Assembly (NCBI RefSeq): GCF_001677885.1 | Contig: NZ_LOCQ01000051.1 | Coordinates: forward strand, 62,001-126,000 | DNA from: Janthinobacterium psychrotolerans | GTDB taxonomy: Bacteria; Pseudomonadota; Gammaproteobacteria; Burkholderiales; Burkholderiaceae_D | Direction of reading: 5' to 3' | Length of the DNA stretch: 64,000 bases | In this document: in pieces, positions 34,597 to 46,021 of the stretch | Position numbering within the stretch: the first letter of the stretch is position 1 | How the letters are laid out: every line of letters starts with the position of its first letter | Program-made: the position numbers and the translations under genes | The notes under the pieces: generated by a model | The model's database searches: none | What the model was told of the DNA's origin: nothing | What the model saw: the letters and a program-made list of their open reading frames with translations, nothing else

Positions 34597-36843
34597 TCAG
34601 TGCTGGTAGCGCAGGTTCAGCGCCACGCTGCGCGGTTCGCCGTAATAGCCGCCGCTATAGAAACCGACGCGGCGGAAATAGCTCTTGTCGAGCGCATTGT
34701 TGACGTTCATGGTGGCCGACAGTTGCGGGCTGATCTGGTAGCGCGCCATCAGGTTGAGCAGGGTGTAGCCGCCCTGGCTGACGCTGCCGCGCTTGCCGTC
34801 GGGCAGGGCGACGTTGGTGGCCCAGATCTTGTTCTGCACGCCGAGGCCGCCGCCGACGGTCAGGTCCTGCCAGTCGCCGGGCAGGCGCCAGGTCGTCGTC
34901 AGGCGCAGCATATTGGTCGGCTGGATGGTATTGGTGAGCACGCCCTTGGCGGTGCGCGTCTTGCCGTGCGTGTAGCCGGCGAACAATTGCATGCCGCGCA
35001 AGGGGCTGCCCGATACTTCCACTTCATAGCCCTTGCTGGTATTGCCCTTGCCGGTCGTTACGTACGGACGGCTGCCGTCCGGCAGGACAAAAGTGGGCGC
35101 GACCGACATGTCTTCCTCGCCCAGGTTGTCCTGTTTGGCCTGGTAGACGGCAAACGAGGCGTTCAGCGCGCCGTCGAACAGTTCGCTCTTGACGCCGCCT
35201 TCGACATTGCTGCCCGTAATCGGGTCGAGGAAGGCGTCGCTCTTGTCCTTCAGGTTTTGCGGCTTGAACAGGTCGGTGTAGCTGGCGTACAGCGAGGTGG
35301 TCTTGCTGACATCCCACACCAGGCCCGCATACGGCGTGACCACATCATCGGTTTGATAGGCCGCGCTGCGTTTGACGAACACCTTGCTGGTGTTGTAGCG
35401 GTCGCTGTACGTCTTCCAGCTGGAAACACGCGCGCCGGCCAGCACCTTGACGTTGTCGGCCAGGTTGATGCGGGTGGCGACAAAGGCGCCCGACTGCTTG
35501 GTGGTGGCGACGTCGCGCGCGCCGGTGCGCAGCATGGACGGTTCGGGCACGTCGCCATTCCAGTGGCGGAAATCAGGAATGATGCTGGAGAACGGCAGCG
35601 GGTCTTGCAGCTGAACCTCGTTGGTGGTGCCGGTGCGCTTCCAGCCGTTGACGCCCATCACCAGATCGTGCTGGCGGCCGAACAGCGCAAAGGTGCCGTT
35701 GGCGGACAGATCGAGATTGTCCTGTTTTTCATCGTAGGGAAAGCCGCCGCTCCACACGGCCAGGCCGGAACCGTCGTGGTTCGGGAAACCGTTGCCGCCG
35801 TAGAACAGCTTGCCGTTCGAGGAGCTGTCGAGGCGGCCATACGCGGCCTTGATCTTCCAGTCGTTGGCAAAGCGGTGGTCGAGGTAGACATAGCTGTTCT
35901 GGAACTCGCGCTCCCAGCTGCTCCATTTGGCCGCCATATTGAACGAGCGCGGCATGTTGGCCGGCGTGCCGTCGGCAAAAAACAGCGGTGTGGTGCCCCA
36001 GCTCGTGCCTTTCGGCGTGTTCTTCTGGTAGTCGATGCCGGCCGTCAGCATGGTGTCGGGCGTCAGATCCGCTTCGACCACCACCGCGCCGACCAGTTTG
36101 CGTTCCTTGTAGAAATCCATATACGAGTGGCGGTTCTGGCCGGCCACCACCAGGCGGCCGCGGATGCTGCCGTCGGCGTTCAGGGGGGTGCTGAGATCGC
36201 CTTCGAGGCGCACCTTGCTCCACGAGCCGACCGTCATGCCGGCCGAGGCGGCAAATTCCTTGCCGGGGCGCTTGTGCATCATGTTGATGGTGGCCGACGG
36301 ATCGCCGTTGCCGCTGACCAGGCCCGTGGCGCCGCGCACGATTTCGATGCGGTCATAAATGGCCGTGTCGAACAATGCGTTGGCGCCCGAATTGACGGCC
36401 ACGCCGTCGATCTGGTAATTGCCGATCGAAAAGCCGCGCGCGGCAAAGGTAGTGCGCTCGCTGTCGTTTTCCTGCACCGTCACGCCGGTCGACTGCACCA
36501 GCACGTCGGCCAGGCTGGTCAGGCCCATGTCGTCCATGCGCTGGCGCGTGACCACCGAAATCGACTGCGGCGTCTCGCGGATCGACAGGCCCATGCGCGT
36601 GGCGGTGGCCATTTCCCTGGTGGTGTAGGAGCCGGTGTGCTCGGTCGACGCCTTGTCCTGCTGGCCCAGCACCTTGATCTCGGCCATGGTAGTGTCCGCG
36701 GCGGGAGCTTCTTCAGCCAGCGCCATGCCGCTGGCGCCCAGGGCCATCAGGAGCAGGGCCGAGCGCACGGCGGCCGCCAGCGGGCGGGTGGCAAAAGGAG
36801 TGGTACCGGCACATCTGCCGTCCAGCGAGGGTGGTCGCGCCAT
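34597..36843 (-). CDS. TonB-dependent siderophore receptor (no STN domain)
   Basis: 748 residues. Signal peptide ends near GMALA; a TonB-box-like EIKVLG follows at about 55. The plug has MGLSIRETPQSISVVTRQRMDDMG and RGFSIGNYQIDGVAV, and the barrel ends LNLRYQH. Unlike the second receptor it lacks an STN domain, so it should transport without signalling. It is the first gene of the cluster, directly behind the Fur-box promoter. It resembles FhuE/FoxA-type hydroxamate receptors in length and plug, but the ligand cannot be fixed. Confidence 0.9.
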   Translation of the reverse strand: MARPPSLDGRCAGTTPFATRPLAAAVRSALLLMALGASGMALAEEAPAADTTMAEIKVLGQQDKASTEHTGSYTTREMATATRMGLSIRETPQSISVVTRQRMDDMGLTSLADVLVQSTGVTVQENDSERTTFAARGFSIGNYQIDGVAVNSGANALFDTAIYDRIEIVRGATGLVSGNGDPSATINMMHKRPGKEFAASAGMTVGSWSKVRLEGDLSTPLNADGSIRGRLVVAGQNRHSYMDFYKERKLVGAVVVEADLTPDTMLTAGIDYQKNTPKGTSWGTTPLFFADGTPANMPRSFNMAAKWSSWEREFQNSYVYLDHRFANDWKIKAAYGRLDSSSNGKLFYGGNGFPNHDGSGLAVWSGGFPYDEKQDNLDLSANGTFALFGRQHDLVMGVNGWKRTGTTNEVQLQDPLPFSSIIPDFRHWNGDVPEPSMLRTGARDVATTKQSGAFVATRINLADNVKVLAGARVSSWKTYSDRYNTSKVFVKRSAAYQTDDVVTPYAGLVWDVSKTTSLYASYTDLFKPQNLKDKSDAFLDPITGSNVEGGVKSELFDGALNASFAVYQAKQDNLGEEDMSVAPTFVLPDGSRPYVTTGKGNTSKGYEVEVSGSPLRGMQLFAGYTHGKTRTAKGVLTNTIQPTNMLRLTTTWRLPGDWQDLTVGGGLGVQNKIWATNVALPDGKRGSVSQGGYTLLNLMARYQISPQLSATMNVNNALDKSYFRRVGFYSGGYYGEPRSVALNLRYQH

Positions 36844-36948
36844 GAAAAATCTTTCTTCTCGTCTGCCTGCCGTCAGGCGGCGGGCTGTTATCGGTATGGA
36901 AGGCTTGCTGGGCGTGGAGGCGCTGGCTGGCGTGGAATGATTAAATCT

Positions 36949-36994
36949 TAATGAGAACGATTCTTATTATATTTTAATGATGCGAAAGCTGCAA
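36949..36994 (-). promoter_or_regulatory. Fur box overlapping the iron-cluster promoter
   Basis: On the minus strand TTGCAG (36994-36989), 17-base spacer, TATAAT (36971-36966) forms a good promoter. The sequence AATGAGAACGATTCTTATT (plus strand, about 36950-36968), a close match to Fur boxes, overlaps the -10 box and the expected start site. This predicts iron repression of the receptor and the genes behind it. Leader length to the ATG at 36843 is about 115 bases. Confidence 0.8.
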
Positions 36995-37085
36995 GGTTGC
37001 GATGCTGTTGGTGGCTTGCCGCACCGTGGCAAGCGTGCAACGCTTTGCCATCCTTGCCGCATGCGCTAGCATGGCGGCTTGATAA

Positions 37086-38723
<1,638 letters not shown>

Positions 38724-38726
<3 letters not shown>

Positions 38727-38755
38727 AAAAAGGCGCACCATGTGCGCCCTTTCTT
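38724..38755 (+). terminator. Terminator after pgm
   Basis: Stem GGCGCAC/GTGCGCC (38732-38748) with a three-base loop, preceded by a run of A and followed by CTTTCTTGTT. The A run makes it usable from both directions, serving the convergent peptide transporter gene as well. Confidence 0.75.
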
Positions 38756-38770
38756 GTTGCCGCCGCGTAG

Positions 38771-38806
38771 GTCGGATTAGCGTGGCGCCGCCACGCGTCA
38801 TCCGAC
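38771..38806. repeat. REP-like palindromic repeat between pgm and the POT gene
   Basis: Outer arms GTCGGAT (38771-38777) and ATCCGAC (38800-38806) enclose an inner stem CGTGGC/GCCACG (38781-38795). The GTCGGATTAGCG opening is of the kind seen in dispersed REP-like elements of many proteobacteria. Only one copy is seen in this window. Confidence 0.55.
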
Positions 38807-38813
38807 GGCCTTG

Positions 38814-40370
38814 TCAGGCCTTGCGGTAGTTGTCGACCATCTTGTAGTTCTTCGCATACAGGCCGAAGGCCAGCATGGCCACGGCGGCAAAGGCGGCGAA
38901 GAAGAACATCTGGAAGGCCGTCACGCTGATGCCGCTTTCGGAAATCTTGCTGATCACGCCCGGGTTCATGACGCTCTTGTTGACGATCAGCACCCACAGA
39001 TTGCCGACCGTGGTCGACAGGTTCCAGAAGCTCATGATGGCGCCTTTCATCGACGCCGGCGCCTGGCTGTAGGCAAACTCCAGGCCGGTGGCCGACACCA
39101 GCACTTCACCGAGGGTCAGCAGCGCGTACGGCAGGATCTGCCAGAAGATCGATACCGAATTGCCGCTGTCGAGCGACAGTTGGAGCATGCCGATCACCAC
39201 CCACGACAGCGAGGAAAAGCCGATGCCGGCCGTCATGCGGCGCAGCGCCGTCGGCTGCCAGCCGAAGCGCTGCAGCGAAGGGTAGAGCACCAGATTGTTG
39301 AACGGGATCAAGAGCATCACCAGCAGCGGATTCAAGGCCTGCATCTGCGATGGCAGGAAGTTTTCCGGGCGTGTCATCGATTCGGCCTGCACGATCCAGG
39401 TCGAGGCTTTCTGGTCGAACAGCGAGAAGAACGGCGTGACCAGGGCAAAGATGACGAGGATGCGCAGTACGGCACGCACGCCTTCGACGGCTTCGTCGGG
39501 ATGCGCGCCGCGTGCGCGTTCGAGTTGCATGGCCGTGCCGATGCTGCCGAACGCGAGCAGCAGCACCAGCGCCAGGCAGGCCGAAATGACGAAACCGAGG
39601 TCGGGCATGCGGTAGAACGCGTAAATTGCGCCGAGCACGCCGAAGCAGGCCACATACAGGCCTGGCCGCGAACCGCCGTCGACCTGCGCCAGCAGCGCGG
39701 TACGCGCCACGCGCGTGAACGAATGCGGATTCGGCGGCGCCGGCGGCACATGCACATATTTCTTGCTGCCCATCCAGAAGACGATGGTGGCGGCCAGCAT
39801 CATGATGCCGGGAATGCCGAAGGCGACGGCCGGGCCGTAGTCACGCAGGAACATCGGCATCAGCCAGGAAGCAAAGAACGAGCCGAAGTTGATGATCCAG
39901 TAAAACAGTTCGAAGACCACCTTGGCCTTGTGCTTGTTGGTCTGATCGAACTGGTCGCCCACAAAAGAAGCCACCAAGGGCTTGATGCCGCCCGAGCCGA
40001 AGGCGATCAGGAACAGGCCGAAGTAGAAGCCCTTGACGTTGTTTTCAAAAATCGCCAGCGAAGCGTGGCCGGCGCAGTAGACCAGGCTGAGCCACAAGAT
40101 GGTGTTGTATTTGCCAAAAAAACGGTCGGCCAGCCAGCCGCCCAGCAGCGGGAAGAAATACACGCCGATGACGAACGTATGGAACACATGCTTGGCTTCG
40201 CCCGTGCGCTGCTCGGCCGGAAGTTGCAGCAGCAAGGTACTGATCAGGAATACGGTCAGAATGTTGCGCATGCCATAAAAGCTGAAGCGCTCGCAGCCTT
40301 CGTTGGCGATGATGTAAGGAATCTGCCGCGGCATCTTGCCGGTGGCGGTTTGTGTCTCGGCCGTTGACAT
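38814..40370 (-). CDS. Proton-dependent oligopeptide transporter (POT/PTR family)
   Basis: 518 residues with about 14 hydrophobic segments. The N-terminal helix carries the proton-coupling motif EGCERFSFYGMR (an E-x-x-E-R variant, near 24-35). The family signature around FGSGGIKPLVASFVGDQF follows helix 4. The start at 40370 follows GGGAGA; an ATG four codons upstream is also in frame. It imports di- and tripeptides with protons across the inner membrane. It stands alone, ending at the repeat region shared with pgm. Confidence 0.88.
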   Translation of the reverse strand: MSTAETQTATGKMPRQIPYIIANEGCERFSFYGMRNILTVFLISTLLLQLPAEQRTGEAKHVFHTFVIGVYFFPLLGGWLADRFFGKYNTILWLSLVYCAGHASLAIFENNVKGFYFGLFLIAFGSGGIKPLVASFVGDQFDQTNKHKAKVVFELFYWIINFGSFFASWLMPMFLRDYGPAVAFGIPGIMMLAATIVFWMGSKKYVHVPPAPPNPHSFTRVARTALLAQVDGGSRPGLYVACFGVLGAIYAFYRMPDLGFVISACLALVLLLAFGSIGTAMQLERARGAHPDEAVEGVRAVLRILVIFALVTPFFSLFDQKASTWIVQAESMTRPENFLPSQMQALNPLLVMLLIPFNNLVLYPSLQRFGWQPTALRRMTAGIGFSSLSWVVIGMLQLSLDSGNSVSIFWQILPYALLTLGEVLVSATGLEFAYSQAPASMKGAIMSFWNLSTTVGNLWVLIVNKSVMNPGVISKISESGISVTAFQMFFFAAFAAVAMLAFGLYAKNYKMVDNYRKA

Positions 40371-40434
40371 TGGCTCTCCCAAGTAGTTTTTTTGTAAGCC
40401 GCGATGCTAAAGCCTGCCGCGTTTGCTGGCAACA

Positions 40435-40464
40435 GAAAAAACGGCTCCTGCGCTATTTCGCAGG
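40435..40464 (-). terminator. Intrinsic terminator of the GNAT gene
   Basis: On the minus strand, stem CCTGCG/CGCAGG with a six-base loop is followed by AGCCG and a run of T. It lies just past the stop at 40471. Confidence 0.65.
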
Positions 40465-40470
40465 GATTTG

Positions 40471-41019
40471 TTAAGTTTTGATTTTCAGAAAGACACTGTT
40501 TTGTGGCGCCGTCGCGGCGGACACGGCAGGGCGCGGCAGGGCCAATTGCATCTGCAGCATCGCGGCTTGCGGCGCGGCACCGTCGAGCACGAAACCGCAG
40601 GACAGATAGAGCGTCAGGGCCGCAGCGTTGTCGTGCGCCACGGCCAGCCGCACGGTGGCCAGCTCGGCGATGGTGCCAGCGTGTTCGACCGCCGCCTGCA
40701 CCAGCTGCCGGCCCAGGCCGTGGCCGCGCGCCTGCGGCGCCACATACACGCCCCACAGGCTGGCTTTGTCATGCACCACGGCAATTGTCTCGCGGCGCAG
40801 GCCGGCCATGGCGATCAACTGTGTATCATCAAAAATGCCAAATATTATTTGGAATCGGGTGGGCTGCAGGCGCTGGCGCATCTGCGCCATCGACACGCTG
40901 CTTTCCAGCGCATGCGTGGTGCAGAAGGCGGCCGGCAGTTCGGCGATGGCGGCCAGGCGCAGCGCGCGATAGGCGGGCGCGTCGTCGGGGTTGAGTGGGC
41001 GGACAGAAAGCTCAGGCAT
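40471..41019 (-). CDS. GNAT family N-acetyltransferase
   Basis: 182 residues. The N-terminal motif RPLNPDDAPAYRALRLAAI and the CoA-binding segment VAPQARGHGLGRQLVQAAVEHA (about 92-113) are typical, as is the C-terminal AVAHDNAAALTLYLSCGFVLDG. The N-terminal layout with Arg-Leu-x-Ala is common in acetyltransferases next to resistance or regulatory genes. It diverges from the PadR gene, but the two are 99 bases apart and may share control. The substrate is unknown. Confidence 0.84.
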   Translation of the reverse strand: MPELSVRPLNPDDAPAYRALRLAAIAELPAAFCTTHALESSVSMAQMRQRLQPTRFQIIFGIFDDTQLIAMAGLRRETIAVVHDKASLWGVYVAPQARGHGLGRQLVQAAVEHAGTIAELATVRLAVAHDNAAALTLYLSCGFVLDGAAPQAAMLQMQLALPRPAVSAATAPQNSVFLKIKT

Positions 41020-41057
41020 GGCGATCAGTATCGGGGCTTGTGACGTGAAAGTAAACC

Positions 41058-41110
41058 TTGCGCTGTGGCCGGTGTTTGCATAAGATATATCTTATTGCGA
41101 TATATCTTAA
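41058..41110 (+). promoter_or_regulatory. PadR operator pair over its own promoter
   Basis: TTGCGC (41058-41063), 17-base spacer, TAAGAT (41081-41086) forms the promoter. A perfect 14-bp palindrome TAAGATATATCTTA (41081-41094) covers the -10 box. A second copy (12 of 14 matching, 41096-41109) follows 15 bp further on. The motif resembles the operator of the E. coli PadR-type regulator YqjI. Autorepression is expected. Confidence 0.72.
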
Positions 41111-41118
41111 GGATAGCC

Positions 41119-41613
41119 ATGTCTCCCCTGATGCGCCATGCCCCTGCCCAGCCGCCGGCCGCCGGCCGCGGCCCGAAAATGTTTGACGCCGGCACCTTGC
41201 GCTACCTGGTGCTGCAGCTGATCGCCGACCAGCCGCGCCACGGCTACGACATCATCAAGGCGATTGCCCGGCGCGCCGGCGGCGGCTACGCGCCGAGTCC
41301 GGGCGCCATCTACCCGCTGATGCATGGCCTGGTCGGGCAGGGCCATGTGGCCGTCAGCCTGGATGGCAACAAGAAGCTGCACAGCATCACGCCCGCAGGG
41401 CTGGCTTTTCTCGACGCCAACCGCGCCTATGTCGACGCCATTGCCGCCCGCGTCGGCGATGGCGTCGACAGGGATGACGATTTGCGTAAGCTGATGCATG
41501 AACTCAAGGCCGTGGTGATCGCGCAATCGCGCGACGAGCCGGGCCAGGCCCGGCTGGAATCGATCCGCGCCATCCTGCGCCAGGCGCGCCACGCTGTCGA
41601 GGCGCTGGCGTGA
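41119..41613 (+). CDS. PadR family regulator, YqjI-like
   Basis: 164 residues. After a Pro/Ala-rich N-terminal tail comes the PadR winged helix (TLRYLVLQLIADQPRHGYDIIKAIARRAGGGYAPSPGAIYPLMHGL, about 29-74), followed by a helical dimerisation part. The tail carries His and Pro but lacks the metal-binding Cys/His repeats of YqjI. The ATG at 41119 follows AAGGA and the two operators. It overlaps the MFS gene by four bases (GTGA), so it probably controls that transporter in response to a transported compound. Confidence 0.84.
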   Translation: MSPLMRHAPAQPPAAGRGPKMFDAGTLRYLVLQLIADQPRHGYDIIKAIARRAGGGYAPSPGAIYPLMHGLVGQGHVAVSLDGNKKLHSITPAGLAFLDANRAYVDAIAARVGDGVDRDDDLRKLMHELKAVVIAQSRDEPGQARLESIRAILRQARHAVEALA

Positions 41614-42857
41614 AGGCCGCCGTCCATCCGGTGGCTGTGCTCGATCCCGCGCGCGAACGCTGGATGCTGTGGCTGCTGGCGTTGACGCAATTTACCGTCA
41701 TCATGGATTTCATGGTAATGATGCCGCTGGCGCCGCAGCTGATGCAGGCCTTTCATATCGGCCCGGCCGCCGTGTCGGGCGCGGTCTCGGCCTATGCCTG
41801 GTGCGCCGGGCTGTCGGGCTTGCTGGCGGCCACCTATATCGACCGTTACGACCGCAAGCGCCTGCTGCTGACCATGTTCTGCCTGTTTACGGTGTCGAAC
41901 CTGGCCTGCGCGCTGGCGCCGAATTTCCATGTGCTGCTGTGGTCGCGCGCGTTTGCCGGCCTGACCGGCGGCGTGCTGGGCGCCATCGTGATGGCCATTA
42001 TCGGCGACGTGATTCCGGCCGGGCGGCGTGGCGCGGCGACCGGCATCGTCATGACCTCGTTTGCCATGGCGGCCGTGGGCGGCGTGCCGATCGGCGTGGT
42101 GCTGGCCGCGCATTTCGGCTGGGCCTCGCCATTCTTCCTGCTGGTCGTCTTGTCGCTGCTGGTCTGGCTGGGCGCTGCGCGCGTGCTGCCGTCGCTTACC
42201 GCCCACCTGGCCGCCACGCCCGTGCCGCTGCGCGAGGTGTTGCCGAATCTGCTGGCGCTGTTGCGCGAACCGCGCCATGTGCAGGCGTTTGCCTTGTCAG
42301 TGGTCAATATGACGGCAGGCATGCTGCTGATCCCGTTTGTGTCGCCCATGCTGGTGGGCAACCAGGGCCTGGCGCCGCTGGACGTGACCTGGGTCTATCT
42401 GGCGGGCGGCTGCGCCACCCTGGTGACGGCGCGCATGGTGGGGCGCTGGGCCGACCGCGCCGGCAAGCAGACGGTGTATCGCTGGATGGCGCTGTTTTCC
42501 ATCGTGCCGATGCTGCTGATCACGCATTTGCCGCAGCTGCCCTTGCTGGCGCTGATGCTGGTGTTTCCGCTGTTTATGGTCTTCGTTTCCGGCCGCACCA
42601 TACCGCTGCAGGCGCTGCTGACGACCATCCCCGCGCCACACAAGCGCGGCGCTTTCCTGAGCGCCAATTCGGCGCTGCAAAGCGTGGGCAATGGCCTTGG
42701 GGCCTGGCTTGGCGGCCTGACCCTGCAGACGGACGCGGCCGGCCATATCAGCGGCTACGGCATCAATGGCTGGCTGGCGGCGGGTTTGTCGCTGCTGACG
42801 GTGTGGTGGGCGGCGCGCGTCAGTGGTGCGGCGCCAGCATTGCCCCTGAAAGCCTAG
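41610..42857 (+). CDS. MFS transporter (DHA1-like efflux)
   Basis: 415 residues with 12 hydrophobic segments; motif A-like DRYDRKRLLLTMFCL follows helix 2. The GTG at 41610 overlaps the stop of padR, indicating translational coupling. The opening RERWMLWLLALTQFTVIMDFMVMMPLAPQL places it among AraJ/YdhP-like members, many of which export sugars or drugs. The substrate is unknown. The last four bases overlap the end of the convergent gene. Confidence 0.85.
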   Translation: MKAAVHPVAVLDPARERWMLWLLALTQFTVIMDFMVMMPLAPQLMQAFHIGPAAVSGAVSAYAWCAGLSGLLAATYIDRYDRKRLLLTMFCLFTVSNLACALAPNFHVLLWSRAFAGLTGGVLGAIVMAIIGDVIPAGRRGAATGIVMTSFAMAAVGGVPIGVVLAAHFGWASPFFLLVVLSLLVWLGAARVLPSLTAHLAATPVPLREVLPNLLALLREPRHVQAFALSVVNMTAGMLLIPFVSPMLVGNQGLAPLDVTWVYLAGGCATLVTARMVGRWADRAGKQTVYRWMALFSIVPMLLITHLPQLPLLALMLVFPLFMVFVSGRTIPLQALLTTIPAPHKRGAFLSANSALQSVGNGLGAWLGGLTLQTDAAGHISGYGINGWLAAGLSLLTVWWAARVSGAAPALPLKA

Positions 42858-43312
42858 TTCGGCACGCGTTTCATGGGCGCGCTTTCCTTGCGCCAGCGCT
42901 CCAGGCTCAGCAAATCGCCTTCGACCATGTCTTCGACCAGGATGCGCTTGCCGTCCGGCGTGACGAGAAAGCTTTCCCAGCGATGCGCCGCATCGGGGCC
43001 GTTCTCGAAAAAACTCAGTTGAAAATACGCCTGGCCGTCGACCAGGCGCTGCTCCGGCGTTGTTTCCATCACGGCGCCGTGCGACTTTCCGCCCGAGGCT
43101 TTTTCGATATGCGCCGACCAGGCGCGGATTTCCGGCAGCGCCAGCAGCGCGTTGACGGCCTTGTCCTCCGGCTGAGCGCCGGCGGTGTCCTGCGTGGCGT
43201 GGCCTGCCGAAGGCGGCTGGTACACATAATAAGCGCCCAGTGCGGCGGCCAGCAGGCCTGCCAGGATGCCGGCGGTAATGGCGGTTTTGGAAGACGAGGC
43301 GCGTGGCGGCAT
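42854..43312 (-). CDS. Hypothetical protein with N-terminal membrane anchor
   Basis: 152 residues from the ATG at 43312; the frame is open to 43411 with other possible ATGs, but the groEL terminator lies up there, which favours a later start. One membrane segment (TAITAGILAGLLAAALGAYYVY, near 12-33) is followed by a soluble domain with YFQLSFFENGPDAAHRWESFLVTPDGKRILVEDMVEGDLLSLERWRK. The latter has the look of a small alpha/beta domain but no family is recognised. Confidence 0.6.
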   Translation of the reverse strand: MPPRASSSKTAITAGILAGLLAAALGAYYVYQPPSAGHATQDTAGAQPEDKAVNALLALPEIRAWSAHIEKASGGKSHGAVMETTPEQRLVDGQAYFQLSFFENGPDAAHRWESFLVTPDGKRILVEDMVEGDLLSLERWRKESAPMKRVPN

Positions 43313-43399
43313 GGTGGCGTGCGGAAGGTGGATGATGGCGGCCATGCTAAAGCAAAATGCGGGCGCGGGCAATCGCCCGTTGACGGCAGAAAATGGGCG

Positions 43400-43428
43400 A
43401 AAAAAAGCCACCTTCCTTGGAAGATGGC
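43400..43428 (-). terminator. Intrinsic terminator of groESL
   Basis: Read on the minus strand: stem of ten pairs (GCCATCTTCC with GGAAGGTGGC, one G-T), two-base loop, then a run of seven T. It sits 100 bases past the groEL stop. Confidence 0.85.
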
Positions 43429-43528
43429 TCTAGGGTTGCCGCGGATAAAAGAGCAGCTTTTGGCCTGCCCGCTATCGTGCGGCGATGCGGCCCGGCGACG
43501 CCGTCGCCTGCGCGCCGGGCCGCAGGGC

Positions 43529-45208
<1,680 letters not shown>

Positions 45209-45230
45209 CTATTTAAAACGTGGAAACGAA

Positions 45231-45521
45231 TTACTGAACGACGATCGCCATGATGTCTTCTTCGCGCATGACCATCAGTTCCTGGCCATCGACCTTGACG
45301 GTCTGGCCGGCGTATTTGCCGAACAGCACGCGGTCGCCCACTTTGACATCCAGAGGACGGACTTTGCCGTCGTCGAGAATCTTGCCATTGCCTACGGCAA
45401 GGACTTCGCCTTGATCCGGTTTTTCAGCAGCTGCATCAGGAATGATGAGGCCGGACGCAGTCTTGGTTTCCTGGTCGAGGCGTTTGACGATGACGCGATC
45501 GTTCAATGGGCGCAGATTCAT
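45231..45521 (-). CDS. groS: Co-chaperonin GroES
   Basis: 96 residues, start [29 protein letters not shown]; the mobile loop [20 protein letters not shown] and the roof region are intact. The ATG at 45521 is preceded by AAGGAG; the longer upstream frame is not used. It caps GroEL. It is the first gene of the groESL operon, unusually far (about 240 bases) from the CIRCE element. Confidence 0.95.
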   Translation of the reverse strand: MNLRPLNDRVIVKRLDQETKTASGLIIPDAAAEKPDQGEVLAVGNGKILDDGKVRPLDVKVGDRVLFGKYAGQTVKVDGQELMVMREEDIMAIVVQ

Positions 45522-45763
45522 ACAAAACTCCTTAAAGTTCAATGGATAAGTGTTGCTCGATCCTCGCCAGCCCGGCATGCGCCAGGCCCGCTGTCGACCG
45601 ACCGCCGTATCACGACGGCATGCAACGAATCAAGCAAACCCCGTTCGTCCCGTGCCTGCCCGCGTCTGGCGGAAGTGCGCCGCGGTGTCGCCCACCGCGC
45701 GTACTTCTTGCCGGACAGCAGGCAAGCATCGGTCTGTCATGAGGATTGCTACGAAAGAGTTTG

Positions 45764-45818
45764 TTAGCACTCTCTACTAACGAGTGCTAATTATAGGGAC
45801 GGCAAGTGGCTTATTCAA
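45764..45818 (-). promoter_or_regulatory. groESL promoter with CIRCE element
   Basis: Perfect CIRCE inverted repeat TTAGCACTC-N9-GAGTGCTAA at 45764-45790. On the minus strand TTGAAT (45818-45813), 17-base spacer, TATAAT (45795-45790) runs directly into it, so the start site lies within CIRCE. This indicates HrcA repression. Confidence 0.93.
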
Positions 45819-46021
45819 GGGGAACATATAGATACACGATCCGCGCAGGCGGCATAGTGACAGGGTTTTGCGCTGGCGCAAGCCGCTTGCCCGGGCGTCA
45901 GCGGCGGAGGCGACTCTAGCACGGTTGAGCTGGCACCGTGGTTTCTGTACACACAGGAAACATTGCATTGCGATCAAATTTGCTAAGATGATCGGTATCG
46001 CTTATCAAACACTTCACTATT

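Noticed and set aside
27412..36951. Long plus-strand frames opposite the TonB receptors and the PepSY gene
   Set aside because: All are antisense to well-motifed receptors and membrane proteins; no ribosome sites or family features.
45623..45740. 36-codon open frame in the groES leader
   Set aside because: No ribosome site and no recognisable product; mentioned only as part of the leader finding.
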